A stretch of DNA of 56,151 nucleotides from NCBI GenBank assembly GCA_012839845.1, contig DUMM01000011.1, positions 1-56,151 of the forward strand. Direction: 5' to 3'. Shown here piece by piece: positions 48,971 through 56,151 of the stretch (within the stretch, counting starts at the first letter, position 1; each line of letters opens with the position of its first letter). The notes below the pieces were generated by a model. It saw only the letters and a program-made list of their open reading frames with translations. It did not search any database and was not told where the DNA came from. This DNA is from Bacillota bacterium (GTDB lineage Bacteria; Bacillota; Limnochordia; DTU087). Position numbers and translations under genes: made by a program.

Positions 48971-50473
48971 CTACAGCTTCTTCTTAGCAGCATTCCACAA
49001 CTCATCCATTTCCTCCAAACTCATCTGATGGAGGTCTTGTCCCTTTTGGGCAGCGGCTTTCTCAATATATTGGAATCTAGCTATGAACTTCTCGGTGGCC
49101 TCCCGCAGCGCCATCTCTGGATCGACATCTAGATAGCGGGCTACGTTGACTATAGCAAACAAAAGGTCGCCTAACTCAGCGTGGACAGCTGCGCGGTCCT
49201 TTTCTTTCCATGCTTCTTGCAGCTCCTGGATTTCCTCCAGGAGTTTCTCCAGGGCTCCAGCAATGTCTTCCCACTCAAAGCCGACCTTGGCAACCTTGGC
49301 TTGAATTTTCTCAGCCCTGGTCAATGCCGGCAGCCCCTTAGGTACGCCGTCAAGTATTGACTTGTACTCCTCACCCATAAGTTCCCGTTCCCGCTGCTTG
49401 ATTTTCTCCCAGTTGATGCTGACCTGGGCTGCGTTCTCTACATGGACGGCCCCAAAAACGTGGGGGTGACGGCGAACCAGCTTTTCTGTCACGGCGGCAA
49501 TCACGTCGTTGATGTCAAACCGCTGGTTTTCAGCAGCGATTTCGGCATGGAAAACCACCTGCAGCAATACATCGCCCAGTTCTTCTTTGACATGCTCCCA
49601 ATCGGCTTTGTCGATGGCCTCCAAGACTTCATAGGTCTCTTCAACTAGGTAGCGCCTGAGGCTCTCGTGGGTCTGCATCTGATCCCAGGGACAGCCTCCA
49701 GGGGCCCGAAGTTTCTTCATAACCTCGACCAGAGGATCCAGAGGATAGGTGCATTTCTCGGCCGTCGGGCCTGGTGCTGCCGGAACTACCTGAGACTGGG
49801 CCGGGATGTATACAGATGTCATGTGATCGATCCAAGGTACTCTATCTAGTTCATAAAGGGGGATGTGGGCAACCATTTCCTCGCCTGGAACGCCGGCAGC
49901 TCTAATCACTGTAATTGGATGCTCATCGTCAAGCTGCTGCATCAGTTTCAGCTTGACTTCAGAGGCTATTAGGCGGCTGTACACCTGGGTCACGAGGAGG
50001 GGCTTGCCGAGAAAGACGCCTTGCAGCTCAAAAGCATCTCCGACAACCAACCCCTTGGTGGGGTCAATGCCCAAGGCGGAACAGACGGCATCTACGCAGC
50101 TCATGCTGGGGACCAGTTTAACGCTTTTGCCGGTGTTTCTTGCCCATTCTAGGAGCCCAACTACAGTGGCTTCTGCAACTGCTGGGTGACCCGGTACAGC
50201 ATAGGTTACGCTGGCTCCCTCGCTTACTTTCCCCGTGAGTATATCCACAATCTCTCGGTAAACTTGGTCAAAGGATTGGGCACTCTCGTAGATTGAATCA
50301 AAGGTGGTGTAGTCGGCGGGGGAAAGGCCCAATTCCTCGATCAGCCACGGAACTAAAGGGTGCAGCTTGGTGCGGAAGTAAATGTGGTCTGCCTCCCGCA
50401 GAGCTTCGAGGGCCCCGAGGGAGATTTGATCCGCTGAGCCCGGACCGAGACCAACAACAGTTATATCTGACAT
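48971..50473 (-). CDS. yabN: Tetrapyrrole methylase-like / MazG fusion (YabN)
   Basis: This 500-aa fusion joins an N-terminal SAM-dependent tetrapyrrole methylase-like domain (1-230; VVGLGPGSADQISLGALEAL, YAVPGHP) to a MazG NTP pyrophosphohydrolase (240-500; GGCPWDQMQTHESLRRYLVEETYEVLEAI, EELGDVLLQVVFHAEIA), with the second half-domain (GDLLFAIVNVARYL). MazG hydrolyses non-canonical (d)NTPs; the role of the methylase-like half is unclear. ATG 50473 follows AAAGGAGACGG. In B. subtilis yabN follows yabM on the same strand, so its reversed direction here is notable. Confidence 0.93.
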   Translation of the reverse strand: MSDITVVGLGPGSADQISLGALEALREADHIYFRTKLHPLVPWLIEELGLSPADYTTFDSIYESAQSFDQVYREIVDILTGKVSEGASVTYAVPGHPAVAEATVVGLLEWARNTGKSVKLVPSMSCVDAVCSALGIDPTKGLVVGDAFELQGVFLGKPLLVTQVYSRLIASEVKLKLMQQLDDEHPITVIRAAGVPGEEMVAHIPLYELDRVPWIDHMTSVYIPAQSQVVPAAPGPTAEKCTYPLDPLVEVMKKLRAPGGCPWDQMQTHESLRRYLVEETYEVLEAIDKADWEHVKEELGDVLLQVVFHAEIAAENQRFDINDVIAAVTEKLVRRHPHVFGAVHVENAAQVSINWEKIKQRERELMGEEYKSILDGVPKGLPALTRAEKIQAKVAKVGFEWEDIAGALEKLLEEIQELQEAWKEKDRAAVHAELGDLLFAIVNVARYLDVDPEMALREATEKFIARFQYIEKAAAQKGQDLHQMSLEEMDELWNAAKKKL

Positions 50474-50591
50474 GATGGTTCCGTCTCCTTTGATGCGTCC
50501 TTATATCTCGATGAAAAGGCAAAAGAGGCCTGATGCCATTGAGTAGCTTTGCCGTCGGCGAAGTGAAATACACCGCGGGCTGAGTTCCCAT

Positions 50592-50636
50592 AATAAAAGG
50601 CTTAGCCACCCACTAACAGCACCAGGGAGCTAAGCC
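50592..50636 (-). terminator. Terminator of the HU gene
   Basis: On the minus strand GGCTTAGC (50636-50629) pairs with GCTAAGCC (50606-50599), then TTTTATT. The loop is long (22 bases) and can form a smaller inner pairing. Confidence 0.75.
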
Positions 50637-50663
50637 GGTTGATCATTAAGAGCAAGGGAACGA

Positions 50664-50939
50664 CTACTTCGCAACAACTTCTTTGAGATTTTTACCTGCC
50701 TTAAAAGCTGGGACTACAGTGGCTGGGATGTCGATAGGAGCACCGGTGGCGGGATTTACTCCTCTGCGGGCAGCTCTCTCCCGCACCTCAAAGGTGCCGA
50801 ATCCCACGAGCGTGACCTTTTCGCCGGCTGCTAGTGCCTCAGCAATGGTGTTGAGGACTGCTTCGACGGCTTCGCCAGCTGCTTTCTTGGACAGGCCAGA
50901 TTTCTCCGCGACAGCCGAGATCAATTCGCTCTTGTTCAC
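50664..50939 (-). CDS. hup: HU-family DNA-binding protein
   Basis: HU (91 aa) is a nucleoid protein that bends DNA. It shows [50 protein letters not shown] and the arm/tail [17 protein letters not shown] 50939 follows AAGGAGGG. It stands between yabN and the SpoIID-like gene, divergent from the latter, where B. subtilis has yabO (S4 RNA-binding); HU is a common replacement in clostridia. Confidence 0.97.
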   Translation of the reverse strand: MNKSELISAVAEKSGLSKKAAGEAVEAVLNTIAEALAAGEKVTLVGFGTFEVRERAARRGVNPATGAPIDIPATVVPAFKAGKNLKEVVAK

Positions 50940-51042
50940 TCTTTACCCTCCTTGATAAATTAGGTGGACAATCGCTGATTGTATTCGCTGCAAAACCAGC
51001 TGTTCCTGCTTATTATGCAGATTTTGCCACCAAAAATCCCTC

Positions 51043-51048
51043 TATAAT
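51043..51048 (+). promoter_or_regulatory. Possible -10 box for the SpoIID-like gene
   Basis: TATAAT lies 60 bases before ATG 51109. The -35 is weak (TTTTGC at 15-base spacing). Its position rules out the longer ORF start at 51058. Confidence 0.35.
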
Positions 51049-51108
51049 GGGAAAACTATGCCTGCCGACAATGCAACAACTGAAAAGACAGAGGGAGCGG
51101 AGCGGAAC

Positions 51109-52071
51109 ATGGATCTTAGAGATCGCAGAACAAGGACAGTAGCTGCCGTAGCGCTGTTGGCAGCGGGGTGCTTGGCTTTGGTAATCGGGTGGCCTGGTAC
51201 CAAGAAAGGGACGGTAAGGAACTTCGCCAAGGAACCCACTATCACCGTGTACATTAAAGAAGAGGACAAGAAGGAGGAAATGCCGATAGAAGAATACATT
51301 GCCGGCGTTGTGGCCGGAGAGATGAAACCCAATTGGCCGCTGGAGGCCTACGCCGCTCAGGCCATCCTAGCCCGCAGCTTTACCATGGAGTTTATCAGCC
51401 GCGGGGGGACCAGGGCGGTTCACGGTACCGACATATCTACTGATCACGAAGAAGCCCAAGCCTACAATGCAGACAACATCACCCCAATCATCAGAAGAGC
51501 GGTGGAGATGACCAGGGGAAAAGTAATGACCTACGACGATCAATACATACGGGCTTGGTTTCATTCCTACAGCGGAGGGCACACTGCCACCGCTAAGGAA
51601 GGGCTGAATTTCAAGGAAGATGAACCGCCGTATGTACGCAGCGTCAAGATCAAGGATAATCCCTATGTCCCGGCGGATATCAAAGAATGGCGGGCTAGCT
51701 TCCCGCTGTCCAAGGTGCAGGAAGTACTGAAGGAACTAGGCGCAGATGTCGGCGATATTCGGGAAGCGGAAATCAACAAGAAGGGCAGTACTGGCCGAGC
51801 AACGGAACTTGCCTTCACAGGAAGCAAGGGTAAGAAAACAGTGCCTGCCACTGATTTTCGCGTAGCCTTGGACGCCATGACTATGAAATCTACGCTGTTG
51901 AGCCGCTTTGAGGTTCAAGGGAACAATCTAGTCATGATAGGCAGAGGATTTGGGCACGGAGTAGGCTTAAGTCAATGGGACGCGTACATGTTGGCCAAAG
52001 AAGGCAAGAGTCCGGAGGAGATCGTGAAGTTCTTTTTCAAGGACATCGAGATTAAGAAGCTCTGGGATTAA
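51109..52071 (+). CDS. SpoIID/LytB-domain protein
   Basis: The 320-aa protein has an N-terminal membrane anchor (about 10-30) and the SpoIID/LytB domain (about 60-310), with VVAGEMKPNWPLEAYAAQAILARSF (catalytic Glu position), SGGHTATAKE and GRGFGHGVGLSQWDA. SpoIID is a lytic transglycosylase of the engulfment DMP machine; a second SpoIID paralogue near yabP is common in clostridia. I start at ATG 51109 with GGGAGCGGAG upstream. It opens the YabP-YabQ-DivIC stretch. Confidence 0.92.
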   Translation: MDLRDRRTRTVAAVALLAAGCLALVIGWPGTKKGTVRNFAKEPTITVYIKEEDKKEEMPIEEYIAGVVAGEMKPNWPLEAYAAQAILARSFTMEFISRGGTRAVHGTDISTDHEEAQAYNADNITPIIRRAVEMTRGKVMTYDDQYIRAWFHSYSGGHTATAKEGLNFKEDEPPYVRSVKIKDNPYVPADIKEWRASFPLSKVQEVLKELGADVGDIREAEINKKGSTGRATELAFTGSKGKKTVPATDFRVALDAMTMKSTLLSRFEVQGNNLVMIGRGFGHGVGLSQWDAYMLAKEGKSPEEIVKFFFKDIEIKKLWD

Positions 52072-52204
52072 GCTGCAGTACCCGGCTCAGTATAACCTGT
52101 GCGGGCAGCTGCCCTTTTCACCCGGCAGGGAAGGCATCAAAATCTCATCGGCCGCATAACCTTGTACCAGGAATTGGCTACTATCCTGGAAAGGGGTTAG
52201 GGTT

Positions 52205-52492
52205 ATGGAAGAACGACAGCTGGCGGTGAGAAAAAGGCATCAGGTCACCCTGCAGAACCGGGAAAAGCTGTCCATTGACGGAGTAACCCATGTGGAAAGC
52301 TTCGATGACATGGAGATTGTCCTGCAAACCGATGCGGGGACACTGGTTATCCGGGGGGAGGGGCTCCACATTAAAGAGCTGAACATCGACAGCTCCAACC
52401 TTGCTGTAACAGGTCATGTGACTGCTATGGAATATACCGACGAAGCGGGAGACAAAAAAGGCAGGGGCCTGTTGGGCAAGTTATTCAAGTAA
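52205..52492 (+). CDS. yabP: Sporulation protein YabP
   Basis: YabP (95 aa) is a mother-cell sporulation protein of the YabP/YqfC family. It has the beta-rich pattern RHQVTLQNREKLSIDGVTHVESFDD and LVIRGEGLHIKELNIDSSNLAVTGHV. Together with YabQ it acts in cortex formation in B. subtilis. ATG 52205 follows GGAAAGGGG. No clear sigma-E promoter is evident in the 130-base gap before it, which instead holds GGGC/GCCC followed by TTTT, a short weak terminator at about 52103-52118. Confidence 0.93.
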   Translation: MEERQLAVRKRHQVTLQNREKLSIDGVTHVESFDDMEIVLQTDAGTLVIRGEGLHIKELNIDSSNLAVTGHVTAMEYTDEAGDKKGRGLLGKLFK

Positions 52493-52581
52493 AACTTACA
52501 AATCTGTGCACCACCGGCACACTTGGTCCCCCGGGAGCATAAGCTAATAGAGTCAGCCTGGAGTTCGTAGGGGGGCACAGC

Positions 52582-53091
52582 ATGGACACTTTGGCGGGGC
52601 AGATCTATGGATTTGCCGCCACTATTGCGGCAGGGTTCACTCTAGGGCTGTTTTTCGATTTGTACAGGCTTTGGCGAAGGGTCACCAGGCCGAAGAAGGT
52701 GGCAACAGCCCTTTCGGATCTTCTCTTCTGGGTGATTACAACACCCGTTACTTATGCTTATTTGTTGATGGGAAACTGGGCAGAGCTGCGGTTCTACGTA
52801 TTCCTCGGCATTTTTTTGGGCCTTTTTCTCTACTTCACGGTATTCAGCGTCATCGTGCTCAATCTCTTGCTCACCATATGGTATTACGGTGAGATGCTGA
52901 CTGTGGGCTTGGTGCAGGGGATGTGGCGCCTCTTTACTGTCCCCTGGGAGGGGGTTGTTCGGTGGCGCTCCAGCCGCCGGTGGCGGCCTGGGCGAAGATC
53001 ACCTGCCTGGGGATTTGCCTGGAGGCCTGTTCGCAGCAGAGGTGCAGACCCGCGGCGTCTATTGCTCAGGCTTTCCTTTTTCAGAAAATAG
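52582..53091 (+). CDS. yabQ: Spore cortex biosynthesis protein YabQ
   Basis: The 169-aa protein has four or so membrane segments typical of YabQ (AGFTLGLFFDLYRLWRRVTRP early; YFTVFSVIVLNLLLTIWYYGEML later). YabQ localises to the forespore membrane and is needed for cortex. The last 45 residues are unusually Arg/Trp/Pro-rich (SSRRWRPGRRSPAW), a basic cytoplasmic or intermembrane tail. ATG 52582 follows GGGGGGCACAGC. Confidence 0.88.
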   Translation: MDTLAGQIYGFAATIAAGFTLGLFFDLYRLWRRVTRPKKVATALSDLLFWVITTPVTYAYLLMGNWAELRFYVFLGIFLGLFLYFTVFSVIVLNLLLTIWYYGEMLTVGLVQGMWRLFTVPWEGVVRWRSSRRWRPGRRSPAWGFAWRPVRSRGADPRRLLLRLSFFRK

Positions 53092-53221
53092 GACCAAAAG
53101 CACTGACTGCCCGTTTCACGTCCCGCAGGGATTTTCCGGTTGGATGCCGAAGTCTCCTCACAATCTAGTTCCCCGGTTTCAGCTTTTCCCGGCTCCAGTC
53201 GGAGGGCGGAGGTGAAGATGG

Positions 53222-53626
53222 GTGGCAGAGGATGTAATATCCATCAAATCCCGGCGCAAGCAGAAAGCCAAAGCCTGCAGACGGTGGAAAATCAAACCTC
53301 GTTTCTTTATCCTGCTGTTCAGCCTGCTGGTGTTATGGGTGGCAGTGGGCTTTGTCCACCGTCATGTGCAAATAGCTGTGCTCCAGGCTAAGATTGTTAG
53401 GGTGGAGAGGGAAATAGCCGCCCTGCAAATCCGCAACGAAGCCATCAGACAGCAGCTTAAGGAAATGCAGAGTGATGCCCATATCGAGCGGGTAGCCAGG
53501 GAGAAGCTGGGTCTGGTCAAACCTGGAGAGATAGTCTACATTCCCGTACACCCGGCGCGGCCGGGCGATCCAGCAGATGTTCAGAAGCGCCCGGGAACCG
53601 CCAGCAACTTCGCCAGTGGTTACTAG
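53222..53626 (+). CDS. divIC: Septum formation initiator DivIC/FtsB
   Basis: The 134-aa bitopic protein has a basic N-terminus, one membrane helix (about 28-47), a coiled coil (about 55-80: VEREIAALQIRNEAIRQQLKEM) and the family AREKLGLVKPGEIVY motif. It is part of the FtsL-FtsB-FtsQ divisome complex. GTG 53222 follows GGAGG. In B. subtilis divIC also follows yabQ, so the placement confirms the identity. Confidence 0.92.
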   Translation: MAEDVISIKSRRKQKAKACRRWKIKPRFFILLFSLLVLWVAVGFVHRHVQIAVLQAKIVRVEREIAALQIRNEAIRQQLKEMQSDAHIERVAREKLGLVKPGEIVYIPVHPARPGDPADVQKRPGTASNFASGY

Positions 53627-53687
53627 AGGGTAAGTTTGGACAAGGCTGAACAGGCCTTTGCCTACTTTGTTGGGAATGTGGGGTGTA

Positions 53688-53716
53688 TTGACACTAAATT
53701 ATTGATAATGTATACT
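53688..53716 (+). promoter_or_regulatory. Sigma-A promoter of the S1-domain gene (yabR)
   Basis: TTGACA (53688-53693), 17 bases, TATACT (53711-53716): one mismatch to consensus. It lies 52 bases before the start codon. Confidence 0.85.
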
Positions 53717-53768
53717 TACTTCAGCGGGGTAGGCCCTGTACAATCTGCGAGGAGGCATTTATCTACGT

Positions 53769-54155
53769 ATGGCAATTGAGGTCGGCAGCATTGTCGAGGG
53801 GAGAGTTACCGGTATTACAAATTTCGGCGCTTTTGTGGAGCTAGCCGACGGTAAGACAGGCTTAGTTCACATCTCAGAAGTAGCCGACACTTACGTCAAA
53901 GACATCAACGACTATCTAAAGCAAAACGACCGGGTCAAAGTAAAAGTAATCAACATTAACGGCGACAGGATAGGGTTATCCATTAAGCAAGTAAATAGCG
54001 CCAGCAGCGACAACCGCGTCAATCGGAGGATTTCCCAGCAAGAGTTTGAAGAACGGCTTTCTAAGTTTCTCCGGGAGAGCGAGCAGCGACAGCAGGATCT
54101 TCGGAGAAGCTTAGACTCGAAGCGGGGGGGTCGAGGAGGTCCAGCGCGGTTTTAA
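53769..54155 (+). CDS. yabR: S1 RNA-binding domain protein (YabR-like)
   Basis: The 128-aa protein is one S1 domain (about 1-75: VGSIVEGRVTGITNFGAFVELADGKTGLVHISEVADTYV, VKVKVININGDRIGLSIKQ) plus a basic Arg/Gln-rich tail. It resembles the polynucleotide phosphorylase-like S1 proteins next to divIC. It may bind RNA or the ribosome. ATG 53769 is preceded by GAGGAGG at 13 bases. A hairpin with U-rich end follows the stop. Confidence 0.92.
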   Translation: MAIEVGSIVEGRVTGITNFGAFVELADGKTGLVHISEVADTYVKDINDYLKQNDRVKVKVININGDRIGLSIKQVNSASSDNRVNRRISQQEFEERLSKFLRESEQRQQDLRRSLDSKRGGRGGPARF

Positions 54156-54184
54156 TATATTATCATAGGGATTGATTGGACTGG

Positions 54185-54216
54185 AGGCGCCAGACAAAGG
54201 GCGCCTTTAGCTTATT
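54185..54216 (+). terminator. Terminator after yabR
   Basis: AGGCGCC (54185-54191) and GGCGCCT (54200-54206) form a 7-bp stem with an 8-base loop, then TTAGCTTATT. Confidence 0.65.
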
Positions 54217-54244
54217 ATTGTACATGGAGAGGATACTATCGCCA

Positions 54245-54811
54245 ATGCTGCGCCACGAAGACCTAGCAAAAATTGCCCGCCAGTTGGGCAGGCAGCCCCA
54301 GGGAGTGGCGGATGTTGTGAAGCGGTGCCTAGCCGGACACCCGCAGGTGATTACCAATTACCCCATCCGTTGGTGTTCCGGCACTCCCGAAATCTTTCCC
54401 ACCCTTTACTGGCTCACCTGTCCCGTCTTGAGACGGCAGGTGGGGGCTCTGGAAACAGAAGGTTGGATCGAAAGGGTGCAGAAAAGGTTGGCAAGCGATG
54501 TTCCGCTGGCCGAGAAGTTGCAAGCAGCCCATCAGGCGTACGCCGATAAGAGGCTTCAGCTGGTACCTGGAGATGAAATGGCACTGCTTGCTCGGCACTA
54601 TCCAGGTCAACTCCAAGCCCTAAAGGAAAGCGGGATCGGGGGGATTAGGGGAGAGGGCATCAAGTGCCTCCATACCCATTTGGCCGACTATTTGGCCGAT
54701 CAGACCAAGTTAAACCCCATTGGAAAACTGGTAGTTGAGCTGCTGCGGGATCGGAACATCACCATAGACTATTGTTTCGACTATCAAATGGAAGGGCTGT
54801 GCAGGGGCTGA
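54245..54811 (+). CDS. DUF501 family protein
   Basis: The 188-aa protein matches DUF501: LRHEDLAKIARQLGRQPQGV at the start, PTLYWLTCPVLRRQVGALE, and SGIGGIRGEGIKCLHTHLADYLADQ with NPIG. Members lie beside divIC/FtsB and eno or ppx in many bacteria, but the function is unknown; the conserved Cys and His (CLHTH) could bind a metal. I start at ATG 54245; ATG 54224 is in frame upstream. A perfect hairpin TGCAGGGGCTG/CAGCCCCTGCA (54800-54830), lacking a U-tract, spans the stop. Confidence 0.85.
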   Translation: MLRHEDLAKIARQLGRQPQGVADVVKRCLAGHPQVITNYPIRWCSGTPEIFPTLYWLTCPVLRRQVGALETEGWIERVQKRLASDVPLAEKLQAAHQAYADKRLQLVPGDEMALLARHYPGQLQALKESGIGGIRGEGIKCLHTHLADYLADQTKLNPIGKLVVELLRDRNITIDYCFDYQMEGLCRG

Positions 54812-54830
54812 AGGTGCTCCAGCCCCTGCA
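54800..54830 (+). terminator. Perfect 11-bp hairpin over the DUF501 stop, no U-tract
   Basis: TGCAGGGGCTG (54800-54810) pairs with CAGCCCCTGCA (54820-54830) around AAGGTGCTC. TAGCCCGGGG follows rather than uridines, so it is a poor intrinsic terminator and may act as an mRNA end-stabiliser. Confidence 0.5.
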
Positions 54831-54850
54831 TAGCCCGGGGTCAGCGGGCA

Positions 54851-54879
54851 TTGACCGGATGGAAGATGTGATGTATAAT
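54851..54879 (+). promoter_or_regulatory. Sigma-A promoter of tRNA-Leu
   Basis: TTGACC (54851-54856), a 17-base spacer and TATAAT (54874-54879). The mature tRNA begins 15 bases after the -10. Confidence 0.85.
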
Positions 54880-54893
54880 TATCTCGCCAGCTT

Positions 54894-54984
54894 GCCGGAG
54901 TGGCGAAACAGGCATACGCGACAGACTTAAAATCTGTTGATCTTTTATGAGGTCGTGCGGGTTCGAGTCCCGCCTCCGGCACCA
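54894..54984 (+). tRNA. tRNA-Leu (anticodon UAA)
   Basis: This is a 91-base class II tRNA. GCCGGAG (54894-54900) pairs with CTCCGGC (54974-54980), with discriminator A and encoded CCA. The anticodon stem ACAGA/TCTGT holds the loop CTTAAAA, giving anticodon TAA. A long variable arm (GATCTTTTATGAGGTC region) marks a leucine-type tRNA, and the TTCGAGTCC T-loop is normal. Confidence 0.95.
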
Positions 54985-54987
54985 CTT

Positions 54988-55020
54988 AGCCGCTCCGAAT
55001 ACGGGAGCGGCTGTTTTTTT
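54988..55020 (+). terminator. Terminator of tRNA-Leu
   Basis: AGCCGCTCC (54988-54996) pairs with GGAGCGGCT (55004-55012), then GTTTTTTT. It directly follows the CCA end. Confidence 0.9.
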
Positions 55021-55190
55021 GCTGTTCGTTCGCAACTCCCCAGCACCATCCGGCGGAAAGCCTATCAGATCTTGGTCTTGCCCGTCAAGAGGAATCCCTG
55101 TTCGCTGTGAAGAAAGTGATACGGTAGCTGTTTTATGCAGAAGACTGCTGAAAGCTGCTTTTGTTGAGCTTTTGCCAGGGGGACTGGACT

Positions 55191-55751
55191 GTGTACATGC
55201 ACGTTGGCCGATATGAAGCGGCAGGATGGGGTGAGTTTTGGGCCGGGGTGGTCGGCGGCAGAATAGCTTTCTTACATCTTCCGGAGGAAGGTTCCCCAAA
55301 GCCGCCGCAGGCAGATGGGCCGCCGAGGGAGCTGCTGCAGTTTGCCCGTAAGTGGGGGCTGTCCATCACCTCCGCAAAGAATAATAGTCTGCTGGATGAA
55401 CTGTGGCAACAGCTGGGGCAGTATTTGCAGGGCGAGCGCAGACAGTTCCAACTGCCGCTCTTGCTCTTAGGTACAGGGTTTCAGAAAGCGGTCTGGGAGA
55501 AGTTAACAACCATTCCCTGGGGTACCACCGTTACCTATGGTGAATTGGCTGCAAGCTTGGGCAACCGAGGTTTAGCCCGGGCAGTGGGACAGGCCAACAG
55601 CCTTAACCCAGTGCCGATTATTGTGCCCTGTCATAGGGTAGTGGCTGTCGGCGGCTTAGGAGGTTATTCCGGCGGATTAAGCATGAAGCAGCGTTTGCTG
55701 CAGCTCGAGGGATGGCCGTTGACTACAATGGTTGAAGGAAAGGGTGGATAA
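55191..55751 (+). CDS. ogt: Methylated-DNA--protein-cysteine methyltransferase
   Basis: The 186-aa protein repairs O6-alkylguanine by suicide transfer to the Cys in VPCHRVV. The DNA-binding helix-turn-helix GTTVTYGELAASLGNRGLARAVGQANSLNPV is intact, as is the C-terminal GGYSGGLSMKQRLLQLEG. I start at GTG 55191, eight bases after AGGGGGA; an in-frame ATG is at 55197. It probably shares a transcript with the two following short genes. Confidence 0.94.
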   Translation: MYMHVGRYEAAGWGEFWAGVVGGRIAFLHLPEEGSPKPPQADGPPRELLQFARKWGLSITSAKNNSLLDELWQQLGQYLQGERRQFQLPLLLLGTGFQKAVWEKLTTIPWGTTVTYGELAASLGNRGLARAVGQANSLNPVPIIVPCHRVVAVGGLGGYSGGLSMKQRLLQLEGWPLTTMVEGKGG

Positions 55752-55752
55752 G

Positions 55753-55950
55753 TTGCAGCCGCAGGATATCATCTGGCGCCTTTTGGAGCACTATTCACTT
55801 CAGCTTCAGCTTTTGGACGAAAGCATGGGGGAGCTGGACCCCAAGAAACAGGTGGACTTGCTCAATGCACTGCGGGAATGTGAGCAGCTCACCCGTACAC
55901 AGGTCAATATTCTGCGGCGAATGCAGCGTCGTTATGACCAGGTTGAGTAA
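55753..55950 (+). CDS. Small helical hypothetical protein
   Basis: This 65-aa, mostly helical protein (IWRLLEHYSLQLQLLDESMGELD; VDLLNALRECEQLTRTQVNILRRMQRRY) resembles no named family. TTG 55753 starts right after ogt, with GGAAAGGG nine bases upstream; GTG 55744 abuts that site. Its last 17 bases overlap the PocR-domain gene, suggesting one operon. Confidence 0.55.
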   Translation: MQPQDIIWRLLEHYSLQLQLLDESMGELDPKKQVDLLNALRECEQLTRTQVNILRRMQRRYDQVE

Positions 55951-56151
55951 CAATCCTCTCAGCAAAGTAGCCGACACCGATGAACTGCAGCGCCTGCTGG
56001 ACGGTTATGCTCTAATCAACGGGGTAAATGTCGCGGTCTTTGACGAGCAGGGCGAGATCTGCTGTTCCTCTTCCCGCCCCCCCGCCCGGCTGTGCAAACT
56101 GGTGCAGGAGACACCTCACGGCAGGCGGGCTTGCCGGTTGTGCAGAGCCTA
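55934..56151 (+). CDS. PocR-domain protein, N-terminal part (partial, runs off the right edge)
   Basis: ATG 55934 opens a frame that remains open to the window end (72 codons). The product reads like a PocR sensory domain: LQRLLDGYALINGVNVAVFDEQGE followed by Cys-rich RLCKLVQ and RRACRLCRA. PocR domains sense ligands such as small diols and often precede histidine kinase or AraC-type output domains, which are not visible here. The cysteines may bind a cofactor. Confidence 0.7.
   Translation, partial: MTRLSNNPLSKVADTDELQRLLDGYALINGVNVAVFDEQGEICCSSSRPPARLCKLVQETPHGRRACRLCRA

Noticed and set aside
1-56151. CRISPR arrays, prophage, toxin-antitoxin or defence genes
   Set aside because: No direct-repeat arrays, phage structural genes or nuclease/antitoxin pairs were seen; all larger frames fit core or sporulation families.

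Overview
The window (about 53% G+C by eye, no rRNA) is core chromosome of an endospore-forming member of the Bacillota, most like the deep-branching 'clostridial' lineages (Limnochordia or Desulfotomaculum-like). The evidence is a dense set of sporulation genes: yyaC, a spore-type Lon protease, an alpha/beta SASP, a SipL-like SPOCS/LysM protein, spoVT, yabM, yabN, yabP, yabQ and a SpoIID-like protein. Strong AGGAGG ribosome binding sites, frequent GTG/TTG starts and sigma-A TTGACA/N17/TATAAT promoters fit the same phylum. I cannot name a genus.

Layout. 1-126 is the 5' end of a group IIC-type intron on the minus strand, sitting directly behind the terminator of yyaC. 205-4221: yyaC (minus), a divergent YkvI-type membrane protein, a TPR protein and a VanW-type protein. 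4637-9903: a glycine cleavage operon (gcvT-gcvH-gcvPA-gcvPB) that runs into pheA by overlap. 9926-15244: mscS, DUF951, ychF, then rpsF-ssb-rpsR with its own promoter and leader hairpin, a MazG-like protein, yybS and rplI. 15288-25337: spore-type lon, aroE, two minus-strand unknowns, ddl, an ABC-F ATPase, a DnaD-like loader gene and the replicative helicase dnaB.

25593-54811 follows the Bacillus subtilis order yabE-ksgA-(yabG)-veg-ispE-(purR)-glmU-prs-ctc-pth-(fin)-mfd-spoVT-yabM-yabN-HU-yabP-yabQ-divIC-yabR, with substitutions. A pseudo-amidase lies between the ksgA/YkuK genes and veg. A degenerate GH18 protein, a SipL-like protein and a SANT protein lie between veg and a DacF-like carboxypeptidase. 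GntR plus a nucleotidyltransferase replaces purR, and a small PrsW-like membrane protein takes the place of fin. A tRNA-Leu(UAA) gene, an O6-alkylguanine methyltransferase and the start of a PocR-domain protein close the window.

How the parts work together: the left part supplies replication and translation (SSB, S6, S18, L9, DnaD/DnaB, YchF) and one-carbon metabolism. The right part supplies envelope precursors (GlmU, IspE, Ddl, DacF), nucleotide precursors (Prs), translation quality control and DNA repair (Pth, Mfd), and spore formation. In B. subtilis the two blocks lie on opposite sides of oriC; here they are joined head to tail at about 25.4 kb. I found no CRISPR array, prophage or obvious defence island. 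The most unusual items are the intron at the yyaC terminator, two hydrolase-like proteins flanking veg that both lack the catalytic glutamate, the PrsW-like miniature at the fin position, and a perfect 10-bp inverted repeat around the yyaC promoter.
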